64,000 nucleotides of DNA from Saccharopolyspora hordei (GCF_013410345.1 NZ_JACCFJ010000001.1:496001-560000), one strand, 5' to 3'. Counted from the stretch's first letter, positions 31,816 to 40,352 are shown. A program made the numbers and translations. Notes: generated by a model from the letters alone, not told the origin.

Positions 31816-32034
31816 TCAGTCAGCGTTGTCGGCGATCCGCCGCGCGGCGGCGTTGCAGTCTGCGCAGGTGCTCCAGAGCCAGGCGACCTCGGAGTTGTCG
31901 GCGACGAGGTCGGCCCCGCACAACGTCCGGACCCCGGTCCCGCTCGGGTAGGCCAGCGCCCCGTCCGGCCGCGCATCGGTACTCGCATGCCGCGCCCCAC
32001 CAGCAGGGACCCAATGGAACGGATACACGGCCAT
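31816..32034 (-). CDS. Small zinc-finger-like protein found beside XRE/DUF397 regulators
   Basis: 72 residues: MAVYPFHWVPAGGARHASTD, then VRTLCGADL, SEVAWLW and STCADCNAAAR. The three cysteines plus histidine could bind one metal. Short proteins of this pattern are common in Pseudonocardiaceae genomes; I know of no proven function. Start ATG 32034 is chosen over the GTG one codon earlier. It is divergent from the XRE regulator gene with a 128-bp AT-richer spacer. Confidence 0.7.
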   Translation of the reverse strand: MAVYPFHWVPAGGARHASTDARPDGALAYPSGTGVRTLCGADLVADNSEVAWLWSTCADCNAAARRIADNAD

Positions 32035-32090
32035 CACCCCAGACCTTCGTTTCGCAGTACGGCGAGATCAGCGATGCTGCGAAGCCTATG

Positions 32091-32136
32091 GGTGCAATTA
32101 CAACTTTGGTATCGCTTGATCAGGTGCAACTACACC
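32091..32136. promoter_or_regulatory. Direct repeat GGTGCAA-TACA in the divergent promoter
   Basis: GGTGCAATTACAAC (32091-32104) and GGTGCAACTACACC (32123-32136) are 32 bp apart, about three helical turns, in the spacer between the zinc-finger-like gene and the XRE regulator. The second copy is itself an imperfect palindrome (GTGCAACTACAC). A likely binding site for the XRE protein. Confidence 0.6.
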
Positions 32137-32162
32137 TCTCTACGGAGAGCTAGGCTCCTGCC

Positions 32163-33011
32163 ATGCCAGCCACTCCGACGCGCCGCAAGAAGCGACTGGG
32201 GCAGTTGCTCGCCCGACTTCGCAGCGACGCCAGCAAGTCGCTCGGCGACGCGAGCGCTTTGCTCCGCGTCAGTGAGCCGACGATCAGCCGCTACGAAACG
32301 GGGCACGTCCGCCCGGGTTGGGCTGCCCTGCAAGCACTGCTGGCGCTCTACAACGCGACCGATGAGGAACGCCTCGAAGCTGGTGCGTTGTGGGATGACG
32401 CAGGTGAACGCGCCACTCAGGTCATCACCCCGTCTGGTTCCCCGAAGGCGTTCCGGGCTTTCCTGCGTGCTGAAGCGGAAGCCCACAGCGCCCGGACGCT
32501 GGAGCCGCACGTAGTCCCTGGACTGCTGCAGACCCACGCCTACGCTCGGGCTGTCAACGAGAGCGGGCAGCAGTTCCACACCGCCGAACCCGCGCGCTAC
32601 GTAACGGCTCGGCTGAGTCGTCAAGCGCGGTTGGCCCCTCCGTCACCACTCCGCTTCCACGCGTTGATCGACGAGGCAGTGCTCCACCGAGCTGTGGGCG
32701 GACCCGAGGTGATGGCCGAGCAGCTCCACTACCTGGACGACTGCGCTGCTCGCGAGAACGTGACGATCCAGATCCTCCCGTTCAGCATGGGCGCGTACGG
32801 CACCATGTCCGGCGGCTTCACGATCATCGACTACGCCGACCCCGAAGACCCGCCCGCGGTCTACCTGGACTACGTCGCCGGCGGCGTCTGGGTGGAGAAT
32901 GTGAATGACGTACATCATTTCGCGGAGATGTTCTCGGAGATCGCTTCATCGGCGCTCCGCACCGATGAGTCCGTTGAGCTGATCCGCGAACGAGCGAAGG
33001 CATTGGGATGA
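32163..33011 (+). CDS. XRE family regulator with DUF5753 (Scr1-type) domain
   Basis: 282 residues. Helix-turn-helix at 13-70 (LSEPTISRYETG-like: RVSEPTISRYETGHVRPGWA) and a C-terminal DUF5753 domain from about 95: EPHVVPGLLQTHAYARAV, ILPFSMGAYGTMSGGFTIID and YLDYVAGGVWVEN. Such regulators pair with DUF397 proteins in actinomycetes and control development or antibiotic genes (for example WhiJ/Scr systems). Its ATGA overlap with the DUF397 gene indicates coupling. Confidence 0.93.
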   Translation: MPATPTRRKKRLGQLLARLRSDASKSLGDASALLRVSEPTISRYETGHVRPGWAALQALLALYNATDEERLEAGALWDDAGERATQVITPSGSPKAFRAFLRAEAEAHSARTLEPHVVPGLLQTHAYARAVNESGQQFHTAEPARYVTARLSRQARLAPPSPLRFHALIDEAVLHRAVGGPEVMAEQLHYLDDCAARENVTIQILPFSMGAYGTMSGGFTIIDYADPEDPPAVYLDYVAGGVWVENVNDVHHFAEMFSEIASSALRTDESVELIRERAKALG

Positions 33012-33199
33012 AGGACTTGAACTGGCGCAAGAGCAGCCGCAGTGGCAGCGGTGCCAGCAACTGCGTGGAGCTGGCGATCACCGAGTCCGCGACCTACGTC
33101 CGGGACACGAAGGACCGGGACGGTGGCACGCTGCGCGTCGACCAGCCAGCGTGGGCCTCGTTCCTCGCCAGCCTCAAGGCGGGCCGCCTGGACCGCTGA
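33008..33199 (+). CDS. DUF397 domain protein, partner of the XRE regulator
   Basis: 63 residues, one DUF397 domain: LNWRKSSRSGSGASNCVELA, then YVRDTKDRDGGTLRV and WASFLASLKAGRLD. In characterised pairs the DUF397 protein antagonises the XRE partner. It starts inside the stop of the XRE gene (ATGA). Followed by an 18-bp perfect hairpin. Confidence 0.93.
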   Translation: MKDLNWRKSSRSGSGASNCVELAITESATYVRDTKDRDGGTLRVDQPAWASFLASLKAGRLDR

Positions 33200-33224
33200 G
33201 CTCTGGCCGGTCCTCCGCGCAGCA

Positions 33225-33264
33225 CCGGAGGGGCACCTCGCCGGGCGGCGAGGTGCCCCTCCGG
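33225..33264. terminator. Bidirectional terminator, 18-bp perfect stem
   Basis: Arms CCGGAGGGGCACCTCGCC and GGCGAGGTGCCCCTCCGG with a 4-nt loop. It lies between the convergent DUF397 and P450 genes. Confidence 0.88.
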
Positions 33265-33271
33265 GCTGTGA

Positions 33272-34681
33272 TCAGGTGGCGAGGCGGGTGAGGTGGATCG
33301 GCAGGCCGTCGGTGGGCATCGGGCCGGTGCCGTAGCGCATCGGCGGCTCGTAGTCGGGACTGACCGTCCAGCGGTACCGCAGCAGCAGCTGGTGCAGGAT
33401 CGCCTTGACCTCCATGGTCCCGAAGTGCATGCCGATGCACTTGTGCGCGCCGCCGCCGAACGGGGCCCACGCGTAGCGGTGGACCTTGTCCTCGCGGCGG
33501 TGCTCGGCGAAGCGCTCCGGGTCGAACACGTCCGGGTTCGGCCACCACTCCGACATCCGCTGCGTCGCGTAGACCTGGGCGACGAGCTTGGTGCCCGCCG
33601 GGATGTGGTGGCCGAGGACCTCGGTGTCCTTCACCGTCTCCCGGAACAGCCCGCCGACCGGCGCGTTCATCCGCAGCGACTCCTTGACCACCATGTCCAG
33701 CAGCGGCAACCGGTCCAGGTCGCCGTACTCCAGCGCGGGCTTGCCGAGCGCGCGGGCCTCCTCGCGGACGCGGTCCTGCCACTCCGGGTGCTGGCCGAGG
33801 TAGAGCGCCGTCATGGCGAGCGTGATGGTGCTCGTGTCGTGCGCGGCCATCAGCGCGAAGATCATGTGGTTGACGATGTCCTCGTCGGTGAAGCGGTCAC
33901 CGTCCTCGGACTCGGCCCGGCAGAGCACGCTGAACAGGTCCTGCCCGTCACCGGCGCGCTTGGCCGGGAGCCGCCTGCGGAAGTAGTCCTCCAACCACCG
34001 GCGTCCGCGCAGCCCCTTCGCCCAGGTCCCGCCGGGCACGTCGGCGCGCACGATCGCGTGGCCACCGTGCACCGCGGCCACGAACGCCTCGCTGAGCCGG
34101 TCCGCTTCCGCCCCGGGCTCCTCGCCGACGAACACCTCGGTCGCGATGTCCAGGGTGAGCCGCTTCGCCGCGGTGTAGATCGGGAAGCGCTCGCTCGGCC
34201 GCCACTGCGCCAGCTCGCGCTCGATGGCCGGCGACATCACGTCGAGGTAGCCGACCAGGCGCTGGCGGGTGAAGGCCTGTTGCATGATCCGCCGGTGGTG
34301 CAGGTGCTCGTCGAAGTCCATCAGCAGGATGCCGCGGCGGAAGAACGCACCGATCAAGTAGTCGTAGAAGCCCTCGTTGGCGAAGGCCTTGTCGCGGTTG
34401 GTGACCACCGTCTCGATCGCGTCCGGGCCCATCACGGTGACCGCCTTGGTCCCCAGCGTCACGCCCCACGACACCGGCCCGAACTCCGCGTACCGGCGGC
34501 GCGAGGCCGCGAGCAGGTCGGTCAGCACGCTGACGGTGTGGCCGAGGACGGGCAGGCCGCTGTTGCCGAACACCGGCTTCAGGCCCGATCCGGGCGGTGG
34601 CATGGCCAGCGGGCGGACCGTGGACAGCTGCTCGGCCCGGTAGATGGTGTCCCGCAAGTGCCTGACGAGCGCCTGAGTCAC
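33272..34681 (-). CDS. Cytochrome P450, CYP51/eukaryote-like type
   Basis: 469 residues. I-helix ALMAAHDTSTIT, K-helix KESLRM and heme loop FGGGAHKCIGMHFG with Cys415. The GxHKCIG form and length are closer to CYP51/CYP136-type enzymes than to the short P450 at 14202. GGGAGG stands 6 nt before GTG 34681; upstream in-frame codons to 34825 lie in the intergenic region. It lies downstream of the exporter genes in the same direction, but a 168-bp gap with a hairpin separates them. Lipophilic substrate is likely but unproven. Confidence 0.93.
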   Translation of the reverse strand: MTQALVRHLRDTIYRAEQLSTVRPLAMPPPGSGLKPVFGNSGLPVLGHTVSVLTDLLAASRRRYAEFGPVSWGVTLGTKAVTVMGPDAIETVVTNRDKAFANEGFYDYLIGAFFRRGILLMDFDEHLHHRRIMQQAFTRQRLVGYLDVMSPAIERELAQWRPSERFPIYTAAKRLTLDIATEVFVGEEPGAEADRLSEAFVAAVHGGHAIVRADVPGGTWAKGLRGRRWLEDYFRRRLPAKRAGDGQDLFSVLCRAESEDGDRFTDEDIVNHMIFALMAAHDTSTITLAMTALYLGQHPEWQDRVREEARALGKPALEYGDLDRLPLLDMVVKESLRMNAPVGGLFRETVKDTEVLGHHIPAGTKLVAQVYATQRMSEWWPNPDVFDPERFAEHRREDKVHRYAWAPFGGGAHKCIGMHFGTMEVKAILHQLLLRYRWTVSPDYEPPMRYGTGPMPTDGLPIHLTRLAT

Positions 34682-34807
34682 CGGTGACCTCCCTGGAGCG
34701 GGCGAACCTCCCCTCCACGGAAGCACGACGACCACCCCGGGATCATCCGCCGCTAGGAGGAACATGTTCCACCACGCGACCACGCTCCGCTGCGAACCGG
34801 AGGCGCA

Positions 34808-34840
34808 AGCGCTTTCCGTTGTCACGACGGCGAAAGCGCT
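34808..34840 (-). terminator. Hairpin after the ABC permease gene
   Basis: Arms AGCGCTTTC and GAAAGCGCT with a 15-nt loop, 10 bp past the permease stop. No T tract. Confidence 0.6.
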
Positions 34841-34849
34841 CGACGACCG

Positions 34850-35620
34850 TCAGTCCAGGGCGCGGCGGAGGAAGAACGTGATCCCGAGCGCTCCGAAGAC
34901 CGCGCAGGACACCAGCAGGGCCAGCACGCAGATCCACGGGGCCATGTGCGGCACGTCCGGCAGCAGCGCGCCGCGCATCCCCTCGCTGACGTAGGTCAGC
35001 GGGTTGATCGCGCACAGCACCTGGAACCAGCGCAGGTGCCCCAGCTGCGCCCACGGGAACTGGGTCGCCCCGGTGAACATCAGCGGCGCCAGGATCACCG
35101 CGAACATGATGTTGATGCGGCGCGGCGGCACCGCGGCGCCCACGGTCAGGCCGACCGCGGCCCCCGCCAGCGAGCCCAGCAGCACGCAGAGCAGCGCGAA
35201 CCCGAGGCCGCGGTGGTTCCAGTCGATCTCGCCGAGCACCACCATGCCGATCGGCACCATCAGCACCGCCGCGAGCAGTCCGCGCAGCGCGCCGAAGAGC
35301 ATCTTCTCCACCGCCACCCAGCTGATCGGCAGCGGCGCCAGCAGGCGGTCCTCGATCTCCCGCGAGTACGAGAAGTCCAGCACCAGCGGGAAGGAGGTGT
35401 TCTGCAGCGACACCAGGAACGCGTTGAGCGCGATCATGCCCGGCAGCAGGATCTGCGCGTAGCCGGGCTGGGCGTAGCCGAGCTCGCTGAGCACCTTGCC
35501 GAAGATGAACAGCAGCGCCACCGGCTGGACCAGCACCTGCGCCAGGAAGCTCGGCAGCTCCCGGCCCGTCACGAACACGTCGCGGCCCAGCACCGCGGCG
35601 AAGGCGCGCACCGGACTCAT
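34850..35620 (-). CDS. ABC-2 type transporter permease (DrrB-like)
   Basis: 256 residues, six predicted membrane helices, ABC-2 membrane family: ELPSFLAQVLVQPVALLFIF near the N-terminus and a DRLLAPLPISW loop after helix 2. Together with the ATPase upstream it forms an export pump of the DrrAB type, typically for drugs or lipids. Its ATG overlaps the TGA of the ATPase gene (ATGA). Confidence 0.92.
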   Translation of the reverse strand: MSPVRAFAAVLGRDVFVTGRELPSFLAQVLVQPVALLFIFGKVLSELGYAQPGYAQILLPGMIALNAFLVSLQNTSFPLVLDFSYSREIEDRLLAPLPISWVAVEKMLFGALRGLLAAVLMVPIGMVVLGEIDWNHRGLGFALLCVLLGSLAGAAVGLTVGAAVPPRRINIMFAVILAPLMFTGATQFPWAQLGHLRWFQVLCAINPLTYVSEGMRGALLPDVPHMAPWICVLALLVSCAVFGALGITFFLRRALD

Positions 35621-36600
35621 CGCAGTTCCCTCCCGGTGAGGTCGATGAAGACGTCCTCGAGCGTCGCCGTGCCCAGCGACAGGTCGCTGACCGGGACCCG
35701 CTGCTCGTGCAGGACCTGGGCGACCGGGCCGAGCAGCGCGGCCGGCTCACCGCCGACGTAGAGCCGCAGCCGCAGCTCGGGCTCGCCGTCGGCCGCGGTG
35801 CCATCGCCGACCTTCTCCACCCGGTGCACACCGTCCACCGCGGACAGCAGTCCGGTGAGGCGGTCCGGCTCGTGGCCGTTCGGCCGCACCGTGGCGTCCA
35901 CCGTGCCGCTGCCCGGCAGCGACTTGATCAGCGCCTCCGGGGTGTCCAGGGTCAGCAGCCGGCCGTGGTCGACCACGCCGACCCGGTCGGAGAGCTTCTC
36001 CGCCTCGTCCATGTCGTGCGTGGTGAGCACGACGGTGACGCCCTCGGCGCGGAGGTCCCTGATGCGGTCGTGCACGAACAGCCGGGCCTGCGGGTCGAGC
36101 CCGGTGGACGGCTCGTCGAGGAACAGCACCTCGGGCTCGTGGGTGAGGGCGCGGGCGATCATCAGCCGCTGCGCCTGCCCGCCGGACAGGTCGTCGACGC
36201 GCGCCTTCGCCTTGTCCGCCAGCCCCATCCGCTCCAGCAGCTCGTCGGCGAGGCGGTGCCGCTCGGCCCGCGGCACCCCGTGGTAGGCGGCGTGCCAGAC
36301 GAGGTTCTGCCGCGCGTTGAGCGAGCGGTCCAGGTTCACCCGCTGCGGGACCACGGCGACCTTGCTGCGCGCGGCCACCGGGTCGGCGGCCACGTCGACC
36401 CCGGCGACGCGGGCGGTGCCGCTGGTCAGCAGCACGCGGGTGGTCAGGATGCCGACCGTGGTGGTCTTGCCCGCGCCGTTGGGGCCGAGCAGCCCGAAGA
36501 CCTCGCCCGCCTCCACCTGGAAGCTGAGCCCGTCCACCGCGTTGGTGCGGCTCTTCGGGTACCGCTTGACCAGGCCGATCACTTCAACCGCAGTGGTCAC
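35617..36600 (-). CDS. ABC transporter ATP-binding protein (DrrA-like)
   Basis: 327 residues. Walker A GPNGAGKTTT, signature LSGGQAQRL, Walker B VLFLDEPSTGLD and switch His in LTTHDMDEAE. The C-terminal 90 residues form the DrrA-type extension. Energises the ABC-2 permease encoded next to it. The divergent MarR gene starts 244 bp away and may control the pair. Confidence 0.94.
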   Translation of the reverse strand: MTTAVEVIGLVKRYPKSRTNAVDGLSFQVEAGEVFGLLGPNGAGKTTTVGILTTRVLLTSGTARVAGVDVAADPVAARSKVAVVPQRVNLDRSLNARQNLVWHAAYHGVPRAERHRLADELLERMGLADKAKARVDDLSGGQAQRLMIARALTHEPEVLFLDEPSTGLDPQARLFVHDRIRDLRAEGVTVVLTTHDMDEAEKLSDRVGVVDHGRLLTLDTPEALIKSLPGSGTVDATVRPNGHEPDRLTGLLSAVDGVHRVEKVGDGTAADGEPELRLRLYVGGEPAALLGPVAQVLHEQRVPVSDLSLGTATLEDVFIDLTGRELR

Positions 36601-36829
36601 GTCCGCCTTCTCCCTCGGCCAGCCCGCTGAGCACGGCCCGCGACGGCGTCGGTGCTCCCCTGGTGATCGCGGAACCGGCTCGACGCGGTGCTGCGCGCCA
36701 CGAGCGCGACGGGCGCCCCTCGGTCAGCGGCGTTCGCCGCAGACCGTGCTCCGCGGAGCCGGGCACGCCCCGATGGTATCGGCGCCGAGCGGTCCGGCGG
36801 CGAACGATTTTCGCGGGCGCCGGTCCGCC

Positions 36830-36844
36830 TAGTAACCTGATCAA
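36830..36844 (+). promoter_or_regulatory. Probable -10 element for a leaderless marR transcript
   Basis: TAGTAA at 36830-36835 fits the actinobacterial TANNNT -10 box and ends 9 nt before GTG 36845. No ribosome-binding site fits between them, so transcription may start at the start codon. The overlapping CCTGATCAAG is an imperfect palindrome that the MarR protein could bind. Confidence 0.5.
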
Positions 36845-37309
36845 GTGACAGAGGGCACTCGATGGCTGAACGATCGTGAGATGGGGGCGTGGCGCGCCTA
36901 CATCGTCGGCAGCGCGCTGCTGGAGCATCGTCTCAACCGGGACCTGCAGCTCTCCCACGACCTGTCGATCGCGGACTACGAGATCTTGGTCCGGCTCTCC
37001 GAGAGCCCGGACCAGCGGATGCGCATGAGCGAGCTGGCCAACGACGTGGCGCACTCCAAGAGCCGCACCTCGCACCAGGTCCGCCGCCTGGAAGCGGCCG
37101 GCCTGGTCCGCCGCGTCGAGTGCCCGGACGACGGCCGCGGTGTCCTCGCGGTGCTCACCGAGGCGGGCGCGGCGAAGCTCCGCGAGGCGGCCCCCGTCCA
37201 CGTGGCGAGCGTCCGCGAGAACCTGATCGACCTCCTCGACGAGCACGAGCAGGAGGTCCTGGGCCGGATCTTCGACCGGCTGACGGCTCACCTGGGCGGC
37301 ATCAAGTAG
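36845..37309 (+). CDS. MarR family transcriptional regulator
   Basis: 154 residues, winged helix: LSIADYEILVRLSES, MRMSELANDVAHSKSRTSHQ (recognition helix), VRRLEAAGLVRRVECPDDGR (wing). Dimerisation helices at both ends. Divergent from the DrrAB-like exporter, the usual arrangement for a repressor of an efflux pump. The start GTG 36845 has no upstream ribosome site and may be leaderless. Confidence 0.92.
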   Translation: MTEGTRWLNDREMGAWRAYIVGSALLEHRLNRDLQLSHDLSIADYEILVRLSESPDQRMRMSELANDVAHSKSRTSHQVRRLEAAGLVRRVECPDDGRGVLAVLTEAGAAKLREAAPVHVASVRENLIDLLDEHEQEVLGRIFDRLTAHLGGIK

Positions 37310-37356
37310 CGGCCCGCCTGCGCGCCGACGCGGGCTCGTTGGCTACGCTGCGGCCT

Positions 37357-37441
37357 GGAAGCGTGGCAGAGCGGCCGAATGCACTCGCCTTGAAAGCGAG
37401 CGTCCCGAGAGGGACCGCGGGTTCGAATCCCGCCGCTTCCG
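37357..37441 (+). tRNA. tRNA-Ser(TGA)
   Basis: Acceptor GGAAGCG / CGCTTCC, anticodon loop CTTGAAA in stem CTCGC/GCGAG (anticodon TGA), long variable arm and T arm GGGTTCGAATCCC. Reads UCA/UCG. The graspetide operon begins about 900 bp downstream, but no integrase or repeated tRNA end was found. Confidence 0.97.
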
Positions 37442-37460
37442 CTCCAATGACCAGCGCAAA

Positions 37461-37495
37461 CAGAGCCCGGCGGGGACCTCCCCGACCGGGCTCTG
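37461..37495 (+). terminator. Terminator of tRNA-Ser(TGA)
   Basis: Arms CAGAGCCCGG and CCGGGCTCTG around a 15-nt loop that itself contains GGGG/CCCC. Confidence 0.8.
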
Positions 37496-37577
37496 TCGCG
37501 CTTCGTCTCAAATTTCGTCTCAGTCCTGGTCTCGATCGACTCTTCCTGGTGCGTCCTCGTCGGGGCTGGTGACGAGC

Positions 37578-38090
37578 TCAGCGCGGCGGTCGCTGCCTCG
37601 GCGCGGCCAGGAAGAGGATGCTCACGGCACCGAGCATGCCGCCGACGGCCATGGCGGCTCCGGCCCAGATCCGGGTGGTGCCCGACACCGCCTGGTCACC
37701 GTAGGGCCGCTCCGCAGGCGGGACCTCGGCGGCGATGCTGTCCACGAGCCGCTGGACCTCGTCCTGGTCCTCGGCCGACAGCCCGTCGTCCCCGAGCTGC
37801 TCGACCAGGTCCTGCACCTGATCTTCCTGGTCGTCGGTGAAACCCGTCAGGTGGACCCGCCCCGATCCGAGGCCCCCTTCCGGAACGCAGTCCAACACCT
37901 CCCCGTCCTCGATCCTGAGGTACAGGTCGTGCGCGTCACCGCACCCGGAACCAGGGACGAACCCGACCACGTAGGCCCGGTCGACGTAGCGCTGCTCCCC
38001 GAAGCCGACCAGCACGGACGTCGCACCGTACGCGGCCAGCGCCACACCGGCCAGGGCGCCGAGGAACGCCAGCACGAACCGCATCCACAC
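37578..38090 (-). CDS. Two-helix membrane protein with acidic extracellular loop
   Basis: 170 residues. N-terminal helix (FVLAFLGALAGVALAAYGAT), a 100-residue loop with two cysteines (GSGCGDAHDLYLRIEDGEVL followed by DC) and an acidic coiled segment, then a C-terminal helix (TRIWAGAAMAVGGMLGAVSI). GGAG lies 6 nt before GTG 38090; ATG 38084 is an alternative. No family recognised. It is transcribed in the same direction as the graspetide operon, about 160 bp downstream of it, but membership is not supported by spacing. Confidence 0.6.
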   Translation of the reverse strand: MWMRFVLAFLGALAGVALAAYGATSVLVGFGEQRYVDRAYVVGFVPGSGCGDAHDLYLRIEDGEVLDCVPEGGLGSGRVHLTGFTDDQEDQVQDLVEQLGDDGLSAEDQDEVQRLVDSIAAEVPPAERPYGDQAVSGTTRIWAGAAMAVGGMLGAVSILFLAAPRQRPPR

Positions 38091-38247
38091 CGCAGTCTCC
38101 CGCCCTCGGCCCACTCCGTCGCACGGAAGTGAAGCACGCGCACGACCGGTTCCGGGACGAGTCGGAGGAAGAACCCGCTGGCTCGACCTGGTCGTCTTGC
38201 TGGACGCCCGTGCTCGCAGCGCTGGGTCCAGGGGCTGGACCCGCTGG

Positions 38248-39402
38248 TCACGGCAGGCGCCAGCGGTGCTCGCCGTGCGGGTCGTCGATCCACACCTGCT
38301 GGTCGTCCGGAGTGACGGTCATGCCGAGGCGGGGCCAGTCCGGCTCGCCCGCCTCTCGCCACAGGTGGTGTGCTCGCTCGACCGCCCGCCACAGCGGGGT
38401 GGGGCCGCTCTCGGTCACCGACCACGTGCCCTCGCGCGTCGGTTCGAGCGCCACGAGAGCGTGCGACCCGTCGGGCGCGGTGACCGTCCCGGCCGTGGGC
38501 CGACGGGTGTCCGGGTCGAACCGCACCCCGGGGCGGACGCCGCTCGGCAGTCCGGTGAGGTGGGCCAGGAACCACACCACCCGGTCGCGCTCCCAGGGGT
38601 TCGGCGGCGCGGTCGTGGTGCGCGTCCGCCCGTCCTGACCGGCTGGCGCGCACTGTGCGCGCAGCCGCTCGTGGGGGTGGCGCATCGTCATGAATGCCGC
38701 CCACCGGTCCGTGAACCGCCCCGAGAGCCGGTCGCCGTCGCGGCGCAGCAGCACCAGGTTTCCCGCGCCGGTACCGACCTTGACGTCGACGAGCAACAGG
38801 CCGCCGTCGGCGAGCTGGTCCCGCCAGGCCACCGGCACGGCCGGCACCGAGCACGTCGCGATGATGCGGTCGTAGGGCGCGTGCTCGGGCAGTCCCCCGG
38901 CGCCGTCACGGGTGACGAGCGTCGGGTGGCGCCCGATCGAGGCGAGCCGGTCGCGTGCCGGGTCGACGAGCTCGGCGTCCAGGTCGACGGAGAACACCCG
39001 CTCGTCACCGAGCCGGTGCGCCAGAAGCGCCGCGTTGTAGCCGGTGCCGGTCCCGATCTCCAACACCCGGTGCCCGTCGTGGACGTCGAGGGATTCCAGC
39101 ATCCGCACCATGAGGTCGGGTTTGGTGCTGCTGGAGATCCCCTCGCGGTGCGTGCCCCGGTCGGCGAGGGCGGTCACCAGCGTGGTCGCCGAGTAGACCC
39201 GATCGAGCCCGCTCGGCGAGGTCAGGTCGAGCGGGTGCCACTCGCCGGTCGCGTCCTGCTCGTGGGCCTCCGGGACGAGCACGTGCCGCGGGGTCGCGGC
39301 GATCGCGGCCTTCCACGCCGGATCGGTGAGGTCCCCGCGGGCTTCGAGCTCGTCGGCGAGCGCCTGCGCACGGCTTTCCCACGCGACGTCGAGCGTGGTC
39401 AT
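38248..39402 (-). CDS. PIMT-like O-methyltransferase of a graspetide cluster
   Basis: 384 residues. Residues 1-220 resemble protein L-isoaspartyl O-methyltransferase: IAATPRHVLVPEA, YSATTLVTAL, SAM motif I LEIGTGTGYNAALLAHRLG and FSVDLDAELV. An extra C-terminal domain of about 160 residues is typical of methyltransferases encoded with ATP-grasp RiPP ligases. In fuscimiditide biosynthesis such an enzyme methylates one Asp of the cyclised peptide, which then closes to a stable aspartimide; the same role is inferred here. The ATG overlaps the ligase stop (ATGA), so the three genes are translationally coupled. Confidence 0.9.
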   Translation of the reverse strand: MTTLDVAWESRAQALADELEARGDLTDPAWKAAIAATPRHVLVPEAHEQDATGEWHPLDLTSPSGLDRVYSATTLVTALADRGTHREGISSSTKPDLMVRMLESLDVHDGHRVLEIGTGTGYNAALLAHRLGDERVFSVDLDAELVDPARDRLASIGRHPTLVTRDGAGGLPEHAPYDRIIATCSVPAVPVAWRDQLADGGLLLVDVKVGTGAGNLVLLRRDGDRLSGRFTDRWAAFMTMRHPHERLRAQCAPAGQDGRTRTTTAPPNPWERDRVVWFLAHLTGLPSGVRPGVRFDPDTRRPTAGTVTAPDGSHALVALEPTREGTWSVTESGPTPLWRAVERAHHLWREAGEPDWPRLGMTVTPDDQQVWIDDPHGEHRWRLP

Positions 39403-40352
39403 GGTCGCCCCTCCGTCAACAGGTCGGCGAGAGTCCCCGTCAGCGGCGCACCGGTGCAGGACTCGATCCACCCATACTGCCCACCCGGATTGACCTCCAG
39501 GAAGACCCACTCGCCCTCGGGGGTCACCACGAAGTCCAGCGCCCCGTACACCAGCCCGAGGCTCCGCATGAGTGCGTGGATCCCCTCGGTGACGCCGCTG
39601 GGCGGCTCGATCAGGTCGTACGACAGGGCGTCGTAGTCCGAGCGCCAGTCGACGCGGGAGGCGGCGTTGCCTGCGTAGATCGCGGCCGCGGTGAGGTGGT
39701 GGCCCAGGACGATGACGCGCACCTCGAACGCCTTCGGCACCCATCGCTGCACCAGGTGCGTGGTGACCTCGATCCCCCGCAGGTCGGCGAGGTCGTCCTC
39801 GACGAGCACACGCGTCCACGACAGCTTGCGCATGCCCTCTTCCGAGATCGTGTTCGCGCCCAGCAGCTTGGTGACCGTGCGTCCCTCGGCTGCGAACCGG
39901 CGCACGGTGTCGGCTTCGTTGGTGATGGCCGTGTCCGGGACCGTGAGCCCGCACTCGTACGCCCGGACGAGCTGCACAGGCTTGTACGCCGCGTCGGCCA
40001 TGCGAGCAGGGTGGTTCACCCAGAACACGGGCAGGCTGGACAGCACCCCGCCGAGGCCGTACTTGGCTTCCACGGAGGCGTGCTGGCGTTCCGGCGCCGA
40101 CAGCTCGTCGGGCATCCGGTACGCCTCAGGACTGCGGTACCACACCGCGTGGACTTCTTCCAGCTCCACGCAGTGCGCCGGTGTCCGCAGGTACCCGGAC
40201 CAGCGTCCGCCGCGCAGCCCAGCGGAAACACTGAGCTGCGCGGGGAACCACGCGGTGTTCACCCTGACCACCGGTGTGCCGCGTTCTCGTAGTGCGAGCA
40301 CCACGGCGTCGGCAGACGGGTCGAGATCCCTCGCGAGGACCAGGACCGTCAT
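39399..40352 (-). CDS. ATP-grasp ligase installing omega-ester/amide links in a RiPP precursor
   Basis: 317 residues. The N-terminal pre-ATP-grasp domain ends at AVWYRSPEAYRMP. The ATP-grasp fold holds the lysine of TVTKLLGANTIS, VQRWVPKAFEVRVIVLG, and the metal-binding LDFVVTPEGEWVFLEVNPGG (Asp, Glu, Asn). It belongs to the MvdC/MvdD-like peptide ligases. These phosphorylate Asp/Glu side chains of a precursor and join them to Ser, Thr or Lys side chains. Start ATG 40352 overlaps the precursor stop (ATGA). Confidence 0.92.
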   Translation of the reverse strand: MTVLVLARDLDPSADAVVLALRERGTPVVRVNTAWFPAQLSVSAGLRGGRWSGYLRTPAHCVELEEVHAVWYRSPEAYRMPDELSAPERQHASVEAKYGLGGVLSSLPVFWVNHPARMADAAYKPVQLVRAYECGLTVPDTAITNEADTVRRFAAEGRTVTKLLGANTISEEGMRKLSWTRVLVEDDLADLRGIEVTTHLVQRWVPKAFEVRVIVLGHHLTAAAIYAGNAASRVDWRSDYDALSYDLIEPPSGVTEGIHALMRSLGLVYGALDFVVTPEGEWVFLEVNPGGQYGWIESCTGAPLTGTLADLLTEGRP

